Assembly: GCA_945834535.1 (NCBI GenBank)
Contig: CAMAHM010000007.1
Location: 1 to 33,712, forward strand
Origin: an uncultured Sutterella sp.
GTDB taxonomy: Bacteria; Pseudomonadota; Gammaproteobacteria; Burkholderiales; Burkholderiaceae_F
DNA length: 33,712 nt
Direction of reading: 5' to 3'
Within the stretch, counting starts at the first letter, position 1. The number at the start of each line of letters is the position of its first letter. Of the stretch, positions 24,914 through 33,710 are shown in pieces. Made by a program: the position numbers and the translations under genes. A model generated the notes under the pieces. The model searched no databases and was not told where the DNA came from. It saw nothing but the letters and a program-made list of their open reading frames with translations.

Positions 24914-26007
24914 TGTGTGCTCTCCCTTGTGCTGCGGCACTGCCGCCCAATATATTCGATGATGCTGCGCACGGACCCCGTGCGCGCAAGCTGCGCGCCC
25001 TGTCCTGCGGCAAGCTCGAGCAGGTCGGCCCGATCGGCCGCACGGGCGGCTGCAAGAATCGGCGCCATGGCGCGCCAGGTGTTGGGGTAGCCTGCGTCGG
25101 CAAGGCCCGCTTCACGCATGGCCTCGACAAACCCGTTTTCGACGACGCGCGTGAGGCGCCCCGAAAAGACGCGCGTGAGCACCGTCCCGGTGTCGTCAAC
25201 GTAAGCAAGCTGCGCCTTGTGCGCCGGGTGCGCCGCGCTTTCGTCGCTTCGCAAAAGCGCCGTGCCGAGCATCACGCCTGCCGCGCCCGCCGCAAGGGCC
25301 GCAGCCGCCTGTTCCCCGGTCATGATGCCGCCCGCGGCAATGACGGGCAAACCCGTTGCCCGTGCCGCGGGGCCGATGAGCGACATAAGGCCCACGAGGC
25401 TTGCCTCATCGCTTTTTTCAAAGTTTAGGCGCGGCCCGCCCGCCTCGGCCCCCTGCATGATGAGCGCATCGACCCCGGCCGAGCGCATCACCTTGGCTTC
25501 GCGCAGACTTGTGGCCGCTCCGAAGACAACCACTCCGGCCTCTTTGAGCGCATCGGCATAGGCCTCCCTGAGACCGCCGAAAGAGACGCACACGACGGGA
25601 ACGCGGCATTCGAGCAGCACTGCGAGCTGCGCCTCAAAGTCGGGTAGCTCGGCGGCCTCGTAATGCTCGCTCAGCCCCAGATCGAGCGCCAGATCTCCCA
25701 GGGCGCGCTGCAGGGCTTGCGCCTTTTCGCGATGCTCGGGCGCGTCAAAAAACTGACTTTTACCTTCCTTGTCGCGGGCGCGCAGGTTGACGGCAAAGGG
25801 GCGGTCGGTAAGGCGCCGCAGTTCTTGAATTTCACGGCGAAGCTCTTCGGGCGAAAGCAGATCTCCTGCGAGAACGCCCAGTCCCCCCGCCTCGCAGACG
25901 GCCGCAGCCATCGCAGGGGTCGTGACGCCCGCCATCGGGGCGTTGAGCACGGCAAGGGTGCCGCCGAAAAGATCCAAAAGCTTTTGAGTTCGATCAACGG
26001 TTGCCAT
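24910..26007 (-). CDS. Nitronate monooxygenase family flavoprotein
   Basis: This is a predicted FMN TIM-barrel protein of the nitronate monooxygenase/2-nitropropane dioxygenase family, with 365 residues. The N-terminal APMAGVTTPAMAAAVCEAGGLG (23-44), the block PVVCVSFGG, and the FMN-phosphate site PVIAAGGIMTGEQ with GVMLGTALLRSDES are all recognisable. The segment at residues 185-193 is QGAEAGGPR. Active nitronate monooxygenases usually have QGxEAGGH, so the usual His position is P192. The enzyme may therefore act on something else. The start ATG 26005-26007 overlaps the murU stop by one base (TAATG), and the stop overlaps pncA by four. Confidence 0.85.
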   Translation of the reverse strand: MATVDRTQKLLDLFGGTLAVLNAPMAGVTTPAMAAAVCEAGGLGVLAGDLLSPEELRREIQELRRLTDRPFAVNLRARDKEGKSQFFDAPEHREKAQALQRALGDLALDLGLSEHYEAAELPDFEAQLAVLLECRVPVVCVSFGGLREAYADALKEAGVVVFGAATSLREAKVMRSAGVDALIMQGAEAGGPRLNFEKSDEASLVGLMSLIGPAARATGLPVIAAGGIMTGEQAAAALAAGAAGVMLGTALLRSDESAAHPAHKAQLAYVDDTGTVLTRVFSGRLTRVVENGFVEAMREAGLADAGYPNTWRAMAPILAAARAADRADLLELAAGQGAQLARTGSVRSIIEYIGRQCRSTRESTQ

Positions 26008-26723
26008 TAGAAATCCTCAATGAGGCGCAGCGCCTCGGCATTTGCTCTGAGCGCCGCATACTGAGCGGGATCGCCTACATTGGCCCAGAAGCCTTCGAAC
26101 ACTTCGGCCGTCAGGCGCCCGGCACGGGCAAAGTCCCACAGCCAGGGAAAAAGTTTGGCCCGGCCGTCGGCAAGAGTGCGGAAAATGCGCGGGGAAGCGA
26201 CCATGAGGCAGCCGTAGGTGTGGGGCCCCGCGCCCGGCGTCACCGTCCCGTCGGCGGCAACCGTCATGTCACCCGAGGCGTGATAGTCGGGATTGGGCAC
26301 GGCCACGAGGTGGGCGTCGATTGTGCCGGCGGCAATCTCTGCGGCGCGCGCCACAAGGCGCGTCATGTCAAAGCCGTGCACCACGTCGCCCGCCGCGACG
26401 ATAAAGGGGGTGTCGTCGTCGGACAAAAGGGGGAGCGCCCGCACGATGCCTCCGAGACTTTCGAGAGCATCGGCAGCCGAGCTGCCCTCGCGCGAAATGC
26501 GCGCGCGGATTCCCTTGGCCGCAAGCTCGGCAGGAAGCGACTCAAAAGCCTCGGCCAAATGTGCCGTGTTAAAGACCACGTCGCGCACGCCGGCCCGGGC
26601 AAGGGCTGCAAGCTGCCAGTCGCACAAATGCCTTCCGGCCACAGGCAAAAGGGGCTTTGGAACCGTGTCCGTCCAGGGGCGCAGCCGCTCACCGCGGCCG
26701 GCCGCCAAAATCAACGCCCGCAT
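26007..26723 (-). CDS. murU: N-acetylmuramate alpha-1-phosphate uridylyltransferase (MurU)
   Basis: MurU converts N-acetylmuramate 1-phosphate and UTP to UDP-N-acetylmuramate in a peptidoglycan recycling route that bypasses de novo synthesis. The 238-residue product starts with the sugar-nucleotidyltransferase signature LAAGRGERLRPWTDTVPKPL (7-26, catalytic-site K23). VVFNTAHLAE and FIVAAGDVVHG follow. ATG 26721-26723 is chosen: AAGGAGG lies six bases upstream. It begins 18 bases after the amgK stop, and the pairing with amgK supports the specific assignment over other nucleotidyltransferases. The fosfomycin-bypass role of this pathway is known from Pseudomonas. Confidence 0.9.
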   Translation of the reverse strand: MRALILAAGRGERLRPWTDTVPKPLLPVAGRHLCDWQLAALARAGVRDVVFNTAHLAEAFESLPAELAAKGIRARISREGSSAADALESLGGIVRALPLLSDDDTPFIVAAGDVVHGFDMTRLVARAAEIAAGTIDAHLVAVPNPDYHASGDMTVAADGTVTPGAGPHTYGCLMVASPRIFRTLADGRAKLFPWLWDFARAGRLTAEVFEGFWANVGDPAQYAALRANAEALRLIEDF

Positions 26724-26741
26724 CGCGTCCCTCCTTGGCAT

Positions 26742-27767
26742 TTAGAAGGTGAACTGCTCGACGACCTTGCTGTCTTCGAACTGATCAAGCAGCCAGTTGA
26801 TGGGCTTTAATTCGTCGTACCGGTTGGCCGTTTCGCGCACGTAGTGCACAAAACGCGGCGTATCGGCCAGATACTTGGGCTTGCCGTCGCGGTAGTTGAT
26901 GCGCGCAAAGATGCCCAGAACCTTGAGGTGGCGCTGAATGCCCATCCATTCCACATCGCGCCAGAAGAGCCCGAAATCGGCGGGCACGGGGATGCCGGCG
27001 CGACGCGCCTTTTCCCAATAGCGGATGGTGATGTCGAGCACGAAGCTCTCGCCCCAGGACAGAAAAGCATCGCGCATCAGGCTGGCAATGTCGTAGGCAA
27101 CCGGCCCGTAGAGCGCATCCTGAAAATCGAGAACGCCGGGGCGCCCCTTGTCGTCCAGAGGCACCATGAGGTTGCGCGGCATGAAGTCGCGGTGCACGAA
27201 CACACACGGCTGCGCGAGGTTGTTGGCAAGAATCTTTTCAAAAGTGGCTTCGACAATGCGGCTTTGCTGCTCGGTCATGGTGTAGCCGCGGTGGCGGCCG
27301 ACGTACCACTCGGGGAAAAGGTGAATTTCCCGCGACAGCACCGCGTGATCGTAGGCGGGAAGCACCCCGGGACGGCTTGCCTTCTGCCACAGCACCAGAG
27401 AGTCGGTGGCGGCGTTCATCAATCGCGCGGCATTGTCTTCGGTGAGCGCGTCAAGATAGGTCTGCCGTCCCAGATCGCTCATCAGGATAAAGCCCTTGTC
27501 GGCATCGCTTGCGTAGATTTCGGGCACGTTGAGGCCCGCCTCGCGCATGAGCGCGCAGACCTTCAGAAAAGGACGAATGTCTTCCTGCGGCGCGGGCGCG
27601 TCCATCACGATGAAGCTCCCTTCGGCGCCCTGCACGCGAAAGTAGCGGCGAAAGCTCGCGTCGGCGCTCGCACTTGTCATGGTCGAAATGTCCAGGCCGT
27701 ACTGCGCGGCCGGGCCGCCGAGCCAGTGAGTGAGCGCGTCAAGGCGCGCGTCCGAAGTCTGCGTCAT
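26742..27767 (-). CDS. amgK: N-acetylmuramate/N-acetylglucosamine kinase AmgK
   Basis: This anomeric sugar kinase phosphorylates recycled MurNAc at C1 for MurU. The 341-residue product is of the aminoglycoside phosphotransferase fold. It has the catalytic loop HRDFMPRNL (H192-R193-D194), the metal motif VLDFQDALYGP (D214), and an N-terminal region with SFRRYFRVQG. It is the first gene of amgK-murU-flavoprotein-pncA and is divergent from lptD across 160 bases, a neighbourhood also seen in other Gram-negative genomes. MltA, encoded elsewhere in the window, releases the kind of muropeptides that feed this pathway. Confidence 0.92.
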   Translation of the reverse strand: MTQTSDARLDALTHWLGGPAAQYGLDISTMTSASADASFRRYFRVQGAEGSFIVMDAPAPQEDIRPFLKVCALMREAGLNVPEIYASDADKGFILMSDLGRQTYLDALTEDNAARLMNAATDSLVLWQKASRPGVLPAYDHAVLSREIHLFPEWYVGRHRGYTMTEQQSRIVEATFEKILANNLAQPCVFVHRDFMPRNLMVPLDDKGRPGVLDFQDALYGPVAYDIASLMRDAFLSWGESFVLDITIRYWEKARRAGIPVPADFGLFWRDVEWMGIQRHLKVLGIFARINYRDGKPKYLADTPRFVHYVRETANRYDELKPINWLLDQFEDSKVVEQFTF

Positions 27768-27890
27768 TTTTCACCCCAGATGCGTGCGTCGCACAACAAA
27801 ACTTCGAGTCGGTCGACTCCGTCGTGCAACGGTATTGAAAATCGGGCTGATTCTAAAGTCCTGCAAATCGAGGCGCAAAGCGCGCGTCTA

Positions 27891-27896
27891 TATAAT
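27891..27896 (+). promoter_or_regulatory. Candidate -10 of the lptD operon promoter
   Basis: A perfect TATAAT lies 31 bases before the lptD start, within TCTATATAATCC. The expected -35 position (around 27868-27873) is not a good match, and I see no sigma-E-type -35. The hexamer and its distance to the start make a promoter plausible. Confidence 0.5.
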
Positions 27897-27927
27897 CCGA
27901 AACAACGTTTTTCAATTGCTCACAACC

Positions 27928-30237
27928 ATGAGACACACTACCCTGCGTCCGCTGCCGCTCGCGCTGGCGGTTGCCGCCGCCCTTGCGGCGCACTCTTCCC
28001 TTTGCGCCGCGCAGACCGCCCCGCAAGAGGCCAGCCCTGACATGGGCGCCTGGACGAGTCTTCTGCAGGCTCCGGCAGACGAAAACAACGCCCCCGCCGT
28101 CGGCTCGGCTCAGGTGATCGAAGGCTCGCCGGAGACTGAACTTCGACTGTCGGGCGAAGCGCAGCTGCGCCGCGCCGGTACCGTCATCGAGGGAGACTCC
28201 ATCGTCTACGTGCAGCAAACGGGTGAAGTGCGTGCAACCGGCAACGACACGACCCGCGCCTCGATCGCCCGCGAGGGGGCCAAGTTCGAGTCGCCCGAGT
28301 TCGTCTATCAGATCGACTCCCAGACGGGTGAAGCGAAGACGGTCGATTACGAATATGCCCCGCGAAACCTGCGCGGCAGCGCCCGTTGTGCGCGCTTTGA
28401 GTCGGCCGACGTGACTCGGCTTGACGAAGTGCTCGTCACAAGCTGCCCCAAGGACAACCCCGCATGGTGGATTGAGCTCGACGAACTCACGCTCGACGAA
28501 TACGCCCAGATGGGCGAAGGCCGCAACGCCGTCTTGAAGTTAGGCGGCGTTCCGATCATGGGCACGCCCTGGTTTGCCTTCCCGCTTGCTCAGGGCAGAA
28601 AGTCGGGCCTCTTGTACCCCACGGTCGGCTGGAGCAGCTCCAAGGGCTTTGACCTGTCGGTGCCCTACTACTTCAACATTGCGCCCAACTACGATTACAC
28701 GCTCACGCCCCGCGTTCTGTCCAAGCGCGGCATTCTTCTTGGCAACGAAGCGCGCTTTCTCACCCGCAATCTGGGCGGTACGATCAACTACGACTGGATG
28801 CCGCACGACCGCAAGTACGGCGATGACCGCTACAGTCTGCAGGCCGATGTGAAGGGGGCCTGGAACAAGTTCGGCTACGGGGTGAACTATTCGCGCGTTT
28901 CGGATGACGACTTCACCGACGACATGTCGTCCACCCTGCGCGAAAGTTCAACGAACGTATTTGCCCAGGACTACTGGCTCACCTATGCGCAGAAGTACTG
29001 GAACACGGCGCTGCGCATTTCCAAGAACCAGACCATCCAGGACACCTCCAAGCCCTACGAAAAGGTGCCGCAGCTTACCTGGAACGCCTACCTTGCCAAC
29101 GCGGGCGGCTTTGAGCTGACGACCAAGGTCGATGCCACGCGCTTTAGAAACGCCGACTACTACATTACGCGAACCGAAAGCCGCAGAGACCGCCCCGACT
29201 GGGATCGCGTCGTTTTGCACCAGACCGTGAGCTATCCGATCGAAACGCCGGGCTGGTTCATTACGCCCAAGGCGCAGTTCATCCACACGAACTACGAGCG
29301 CCAGAGCCTGAACCAGCCTTCGATCGAGGACAAGCCCTCGATGACGCTCCCCATTCTGTCGGTGGACGGGGGACTTGCGTTTGAGCGCGACATCACGTTC
29401 GCGGGCGCCAGCCTCGTGCAGACTCTTGAGCCGCGCCTTTTCTACTCCTACACGCCCTACCGCGACCAAAGCGACATTCCCGTGCTCGATTCGTCGGCAG
29501 CGGACATGAACTTTGCGCAGCTCTTTAACGAGAGCACCTGGTCCGGGTATGACCGCATTCCCGAAACCAACCAGCTCACGAGCTCGATCACGAGCCGCAT
29601 CATCGACGACGCCACGGGCCTTGAGTGGATGCGCGTTGCAGTGGGCCAGCGCTGGTACTTCAACGACAAGACGGTGAACTACGCGGGCCAGCGGATCGAC
29701 CTGAACGAACAAAAGGGAGACTTTCTTGCCAGCCTCGGCGCCAAACTCACGCGCGAAGTCTCCGTGCACGCCTTCGGTCAGTACAGCTGGGAGCGCGAAA
29801 AGATGCAGAAGGTGAGCGCGGGCGTGCGCTGGCAGCCGCGTCCGATGAGCACCGTTGGGCTCACATACCGCTACAACTGGTCGAGCGATCCGACGAGCGA
29901 CGACTACATCGATCAGATCGACTTCTCGGTGCAGTGGCCTCTGACGCGGCGCCTGTATGTGCTTGCGCGCCAGAACTACTCGTTCTACGACCACAAGTCG
30001 ATCGAAACGCTGGCCGGGTTTGAATACCACGCCGACTGCTGGACACTGCGCACGGTTGCACAGCGTTACACACGCGACGACGAGCGCGCTGAAACGACCT
30101 TCTTCCTGCAACTAGAATTGACAGGCTTGGGCAGCATCGGCTCGAACCCGCTTGAAGAACTGCAGCGCGGCATCCAGGGCTATCAGTCCCGCAGCCCGAT
30201 CCCGACTTCGATAGGAACCTATGACTATTACCAGTAA
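27928..30237 (+). CDS. lptD: LPS-assembly protein LptD
   Basis: LptD is the outer-membrane beta-barrel that inserts lipopolysaccharide into the outer leaflet with LptE. The 769-residue product has a Sec signal (LPLALAVAAALAA, cleavage near CAAQ). An N-terminal OstA/LptA-like periplasmic domain (about 65-160, including LRRAGTVIEGDSIVYVQQTGEV) is followed by a large barrel rich in alternating aromatic and polar strands. Candidate disulfide cysteines are in SARCARFE, VTSCPKD and HADCWTLR. The start ATG 27928 precedes the signal; the frame is open further upstream, but that part overlaps amgK's leader. surA begins inside its last 17 bases. Confidence 0.96.
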   Translation: MRHTTLRPLPLALAVAAALAAHSSLCAAQTAPQEASPDMGAWTSLLQAPADENNAPAVGSAQVIEGSPETELRLSGEAQLRRAGTVIEGDSIVYVQQTGEVRATGNDTTRASIAREGAKFESPEFVYQIDSQTGEAKTVDYEYAPRNLRGSARCARFESADVTRLDEVLVTSCPKDNPAWWIELDELTLDEYAQMGEGRNAVLKLGGVPIMGTPWFAFPLAQGRKSGLLYPTVGWSSSKGFDLSVPYYFNIAPNYDYTLTPRVLSKRGILLGNEARFLTRNLGGTINYDWMPHDRKYGDDRYSLQADVKGAWNKFGYGVNYSRVSDDDFTDDMSSTLRESSTNVFAQDYWLTYAQKYWNTALRISKNQTIQDTSKPYEKVPQLTWNAYLANAGGFELTTKVDATRFRNADYYITRTESRRDRPDWDRVVLHQTVSYPIETPGWFITPKAQFIHTNYERQSLNQPSIEDKPSMTLPILSVDGGLAFERDITFAGASLVQTLEPRLFYSYTPYRDQSDIPVLDSSAADMNFAQLFNESTWSGYDRIPETNQLTSSITSRIIDDATGLEWMRVAVGQRWYFNDKTVNYAGQRIDLNEQKGDFLASLGAKLTREVSVHAFGQYSWEREKMQKVSAGVRWQPRPMSTVGLTYRYNWSSDPTSDDYIDQIDFSVQWPLTRRLYVLARQNYSFYDHKSIETLAGFEYHADCWTLRTVAQRYTRDDERAETTFFLQLELTGLGSIGSNPLEELQRGIQGYQSRSPIPTSIGTYDYYQ

Positions 30238-31579
30238 CCTCCGGCGCTGTGCGCTTGCCGTCGCAGCCGCTTTTGTGTGCGGCGCCGCCGCTCAGGCTGC
30301 CGACGTGCAGCAAAGCGAGCAGACGGCCTCCCGTCTGCAACCGATCGACCGCATCGTATGCGTTGTCAACAACGACGTCATTACTGAATACGACCTGCAG
30401 ATGCGCGTCCGTCAGGTGGCGCTCAATCTGCGCAGTCAGAATATCACGCTGCCCGCCATGGGCGAGCTGCGCGCGCAGGTGCTTGAGCGCCTGATCCTGG
30501 AAAAGGCGATGGAGCAGCGCGCCAAAGAACTCGGCATCCGCGTCGACGAACAGATGGTGAGCGCCTCGATCGAACAAATCGCCCGCAACAACAAGCTCAC
30601 GGTCGACGAGCTGCGCCAGAAGGTGCAGGCTGACGGCCTCACCTTTCAGGCCTTCCGCAGCCAGATCAAGGAAGAAATCACCGCCCAGCGTCTGCGCGAG
30701 CGCGAGGTCGACAGCAAGCTCAAGATTCCCGAAAGCGAAATCGACGCCTACCTCGCCGAAAAAGCGGGCTTTCTGAGCGGCGATACGCAGGAGTACCACG
30801 TCCGTCACATCCTGCTGCCCATCCCCACGGGCGCTTCGGACGCTGAAGCGGCCGAAGTGGGCCGTCAGGCCGAAAAGATTGCCAATGAGGCGCGCAAGGG
30901 GGCCGACTTCGGTCAGCTTGTGGCTGCGCACTCGCGCGCTCAGGACGCCCTTGAAGGGGGCGACCTCGGTTGGCGCGACGCTTCCCGCCTGCCCTCGATC
31001 TTCTGGCAGGCCATTGAAGGCAACCGCTCCAAGCGCAACTTCATTGCCGTCACCCGTTCACCGGGCGCCTGGCACGTGATTCAGCTTCTGGACAGCCGCG
31101 ACGGCGTCAAGGCCAAGCTTGCGGGCGCTCCCGTCGAGCAGACCCACGCACGCCACATTCTGATGTTCGTTTCGGACATGACGCCCGAAGGCGACGTCAT
31201 TTCCCGACTCAACGACATCAAGCACCGCATTGAAACCAAGGAAGCGGACTTCGCCACGCTGGCCCGCCTCACTTCGGTCGACAGCTCCGCCACGCGCGGG
31301 GGCGATCTGGGCTGGATCAGCCCGGGCGACACGGTGCCTGAATTTGAAGCCGCCATGAACCGCCTTGCGCCGGGCGAAGTGTCCGAACCCGTGCGCACGC
31401 AGTACGGCTACCACCTCATTCAGGTGCTCGAGCGCCGCAAGGCGCAGGGCGATGCTTCGCGCTCGCGTCTGGAAGCGCGCATGGCCCTTCGTGAAAAGAA
31501 ACTTGCCGAGGCGGTCTTTAACTGGCAGCGCGAACTGCGCGACAAGGCCTACGTGCAGATCCGCAAGCAGGTGTACTAA
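30221..31579 (+). CDS. surA: Periplasmic chaperone and peptidyl-prolyl isomerase SurA
   Basis: SurA escorts outer-membrane proteins, including LptD, through the periplasm. The 452-residue product has a Sec signal (cleavage near AAQAADVQ). A SurA N-terminal chaperone domain includes IVCVVNNDVITEYDL. Two parvulin domains follow: the first starts YHVRHILLPIP and has GGDLGWRDASRLP, the second starts HARHILMFVSD and has RGGDLGWISPGDTVPEFE. Length is a little above E. coli SurA (428). The start ATG 30221-30223 has AGGA four bases upstream and overlaps lptD by 17 bases, so the chaperone and its client are coexpressed. Confidence 0.96.
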   Translation: MTITSNLRRCALAVAAAFVCGAAAQAADVQQSEQTASRLQPIDRIVCVVNNDVITEYDLQMRVRQVALNLRSQNITLPAMGELRAQVLERLILEKAMEQRAKELGIRVDEQMVSASIEQIARNNKLTVDELRQKVQADGLTFQAFRSQIKEEITAQRLREREVDSKLKIPESEIDAYLAEKAGFLSGDTQEYHVRHILLPIPTGASDAEAAEVGRQAEKIANEARKGADFGQLVAAHSRAQDALEGGDLGWRDASRLPSIFWQAIEGNRSKRNFIAVTRSPGAWHVIQLLDSRDGVKAKLAGAPVEQTHARHILMFVSDMTPEGDVISRLNDIKHRIETKEADFATLARLTSVDSSATRGGDLGWISPGDTVPEFEAAMNRLAPGEVSEPVRTQYGYHLIQVLERRKAQGDASRSRLEARMALREKKLAEAVFNWQRELRDKAYVQIRKQVY

Positions 31580-31608
31580 CCCATCCGTGCGGCATGCACT
31601 TCTTTTGC

Positions 31609-31632
31609 CAAGGCCGCCCGCGGGCGGCCTTG
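31609..31632. repeat. Perfect 24-base palindrome between surA and pdxA
   Basis: CAAGGCCGCCCG (31609-31620) is followed directly by its exact reverse complement (31621-31632). It lies 30 bases after the surA stop and 22 bases before the pdxA start. In RNA it would form a very stable hairpin. Only a weak T-containing tail follows, so it may reduce rather than end transcription, or protect the upstream mRNA. Confidence 0.65.
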
Positions 31633-31654
31633 TGCGTCTGACGGAGATATTTCT

Positions 31655-32629
31655 TTGACTGATACTGCTTTTGCGGCTCCGATTGCCGTCACGACGGGCG
31701 AGCCCGCCGGCATCGGGCCGGAGGTTTCTCTGAAGGCCGCCCATCGACTCGCGGGCAAAGTGCCTCTTGCGCTCATCGGCTCACGCTCGCTTCTTGAAGA
31801 AACGGCGCAACGCCTCGGGCTGCCCGCCGAGCTTCCTGCGGGCGTTACCGTCGTCGACATCCCCACGGCTGTCGCGGTTGAGCCGGGGAAACTCGATGTA
31901 CGCAACGCCGGCTACGTGCTTGAGACACTGCGTACGGCCGCGGAGGGCGCCATGCAGGGACGCTTTGCCGCCGTCGCCACGGCGCCGGTGCAAAAGAGCA
32001 TCATCACCGAGGCCGGGCACCCTTTTACGGGACACACGGAATTTTTTGCCGAGCTCTCTCACACCGAAAAGGTGGTCATGATGCTCACAAGTTCGGCCGC
32101 AGACGACGCACTGCGCGTCGCTTTGGCCACCACGCACCTGCCGCTTCGTGCCGTGCCCGACGCCATTACGGGCGAGCTTTTGGATAAAACGCTTGCCATC
32201 GTCGACAGGGACTTGCGCACGCGCTTTGGCATCGAGCAGCCCAAAATCGCTGTGACGGGTCTCAACCCGCATGCCGGGGAATCGGGCCACATGGGAAGCG
32301 AAGAAATCGAAATCATCGCCCCGGCTCTTGAGCGCGCCCGCGCCGCCGGCATCGACGCCTCGGGCCCCTGGCCGGCGGACACGCTTTTTGTGAAAACGCA
32401 TGCCGACAGGTTTGACGTGCTCTTTTGCATGTACCATGATCAGGGACTGCCCGCCTTAAAGCGCGAAGGATTCGGCGGCGGCGTCAACGTCACGCTCGGC
32501 ATGCCCTGGGTGCGCACCTCGGTCGACCATGGTACGGCGCTCGACATTGCGGGTAAAAACTGCGCGGACGCGGGCAGCATGGTCGCGGCCGTGGAACTGG
32601 CTGCCGTCATGCTCGGCAGGCGCATTTAA
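31655..32629 (+). CDS. pdxA: 4-hydroxythreonine-4-phosphate dehydrogenase
   Basis: PdxA is an NAD-dependent enzyme of pyridoxal phosphate synthesis. The 324-residue product starts with VTTGEPAGIGPEV, the family N-terminal motif. It has the metal-site segments GHTEFFAELS and NPHAGESGHMGSEE. The C-terminal block MYHDQGLPALKREGFGGGVNVTLGMPWVRTS contains a further metal His. The start is TTG 31655-31657, supported by GGAG seven bases upstream and by the immediate N-terminal motif; no in-frame ATG fits. It lies within lptD-surA-pdxA-rsmA, the same order as E. coli. Confidence 0.96.
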   Translation: MTDTAFAAPIAVTTGEPAGIGPEVSLKAAHRLAGKVPLALIGSRSLLEETAQRLGLPAELPAGVTVVDIPTAVAVEPGKLDVRNAGYVLETLRTAAEGAMQGRFAAVATAPVQKSIITEAGHPFTGHTEFFAELSHTEKVVMMLTSSAADDALRVALATTHLPLRAVPDAITGELLDKTLAIVDRDLRTRFGIEQPKIAVTGLNPHAGESGHMGSEEIEIIAPALERARAAGIDASGPWPADTLFVKTHADRFDVLFCMYHDQGLPALKREGFGGGVNVTLGMPWVRTSVDHGTALDIAGKNCADAGSMVAAVELAAVMLGRRI

Positions 32630-32658
32630 CGATCTATTCTCCTTTGAGACACGCATAT

Positions 32659-33486
32659 ATGCAGCAGGGACTTCAGGGGCACAAAGCCCGCAAACGGTTC
32701 GGTCAGAACTTTCTTCACGACGCGCACTGGATCGGCCGCATCGCCAAGAGCATTGCCGCTCGTCCCGGCGACAACATTATTGAGATCGGCCCGGGGCAGG
32801 CAGCTCTGACGCGCGAGCTCATTCGCGACGCGGGCTACGTGCGGGCCGTGGAAATCGACCGCGATCTGGCGGCGTGGCTGCGCACGCAGTTTTCCGAAAA
32901 CGAACTCGGCCTCATTGAAGCCGATGCTCTGACCATCGATTGGGCGAATGTCGCTCAGGGCACAAAACTGCGCATCGTCGGCAATTTGCCCTACAACATT
33001 TCGACGCCCCTTTTGTTTGCGCTTTTATCGGCTGCCGACCACGTCGTCGACCAACACTTCATGCTGCAGCGCGAAGTTGTGGACCGCATGGTGGCCGAAC
33101 CCGGCACCAAGACCTACGGGCGACTGTCGGTGATGCTGCAGTGGCGCTATCGCATGGCCAAGCTTTTTGACGTGCCGCCCGGTGCCTTCAATCCTGCGCC
33201 CAAGGTGGTGAGTTCGATCGTGCGCATGACGCCCAAAGACCCGGCAGCAGTGCCGCAGGTCGACTTTGCGCTCTTTTCGTCGGTGGTGGCAAACGCCTTC
33301 GGGCAGCGCCGCAAGACGCTCAGAAACGCTCTGAGTGTCTTGATGGATGCCGAGGCGATTCAAAAGGCGGGGGTCGACCCCACGGCGCGCGCCGAAACGC
33401 TCGATCTGGACGCTTTCGTGCGTCTGGCGCATGTCGCGCAGGAACTTGGCGTCACGCCTGTTACGCCCGGAGCGGCCGTCGACTGA
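32659..33486 (+). CDS. rsmA: 16S rRNA dimethyladenosine methyltransferase RsmA (KsgA)
   Basis: RsmA dimethylates two adjacent adenosines near the 3' end of 16S rRNA in the maturing small subunit. The 275-residue product has RKRFGQNFLHD near the N terminus, the SAM motif IIEIGPGQAALT (40-51), and the catalytic NLPYNIST (N109-P111-Y112). A C-terminal helical domain carries FGQRRKTLRNAL. ATG 32659 is used; TTG 32644 in frame is an alternative with no better ribosome site. It begins 29 bases after pdxA and ends before a terminator. Confidence 0.96.
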   Translation: MQQGLQGHKARKRFGQNFLHDAHWIGRIAKSIAARPGDNIIEIGPGQAALTRELIRDAGYVRAVEIDRDLAAWLRTQFSENELGLIEADALTIDWANVAQGTKLRIVGNLPYNISTPLLFALLSAADHVVDQHFMLQREVVDRMVAEPGTKTYGRLSVMLQWRYRMAKLFDVPPGAFNPAPKVVSSIVRMTPKDPAAVPQVDFALFSSVVANAFGQRRKTLRNALSVLMDAEAIQKAGVDPTARAETLDLDAFVRLAHVAQELGVTPVTPGAAVD

Positions 33487-33510
33487 AGGCAGTCCGACCG
33501 ATCTTTTCCC

Positions 33511-33537
33511 AAGCCCGCCCATGTGCGGGCTTTCGTT
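33511..33537 (+). terminator. Rho-independent terminator after rsmA
   Basis: AAGCCCGC (33511-33518) pairs with GCGGGCTT (33525-33532) around a six-base loop and is followed by TCGTTT. It ends the lptD-surA-pdxA-rsmA unit. Confidence 0.8.
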
Positions 33538-33559
33538 TGTGAGCAGAGGCTCCAAACGC

Positions 33560-33590
33560 AAAAAAAGCCGCCCCGCTTGTGCGGTCGGCG
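33560..33590 (-). terminator. Rho-independent terminator of tRNA-Phe
   Basis: On the minus strand, arms at plus 33581-33589 and 33567-33576 form eight pairs with a small internal loop and a four-base loop. They are followed by seven T (plus-strand A 33560-33566). It lies 45 bases past the tRNA 3' end. Confidence 0.75.
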
Positions 33591-33634
33591 ACTTCTGCTG
33601 CTTTTTGCCGTGCATTTTCTGCAGGCAAAAAAAA

Positions 33635-33710
<76 letters not shown>

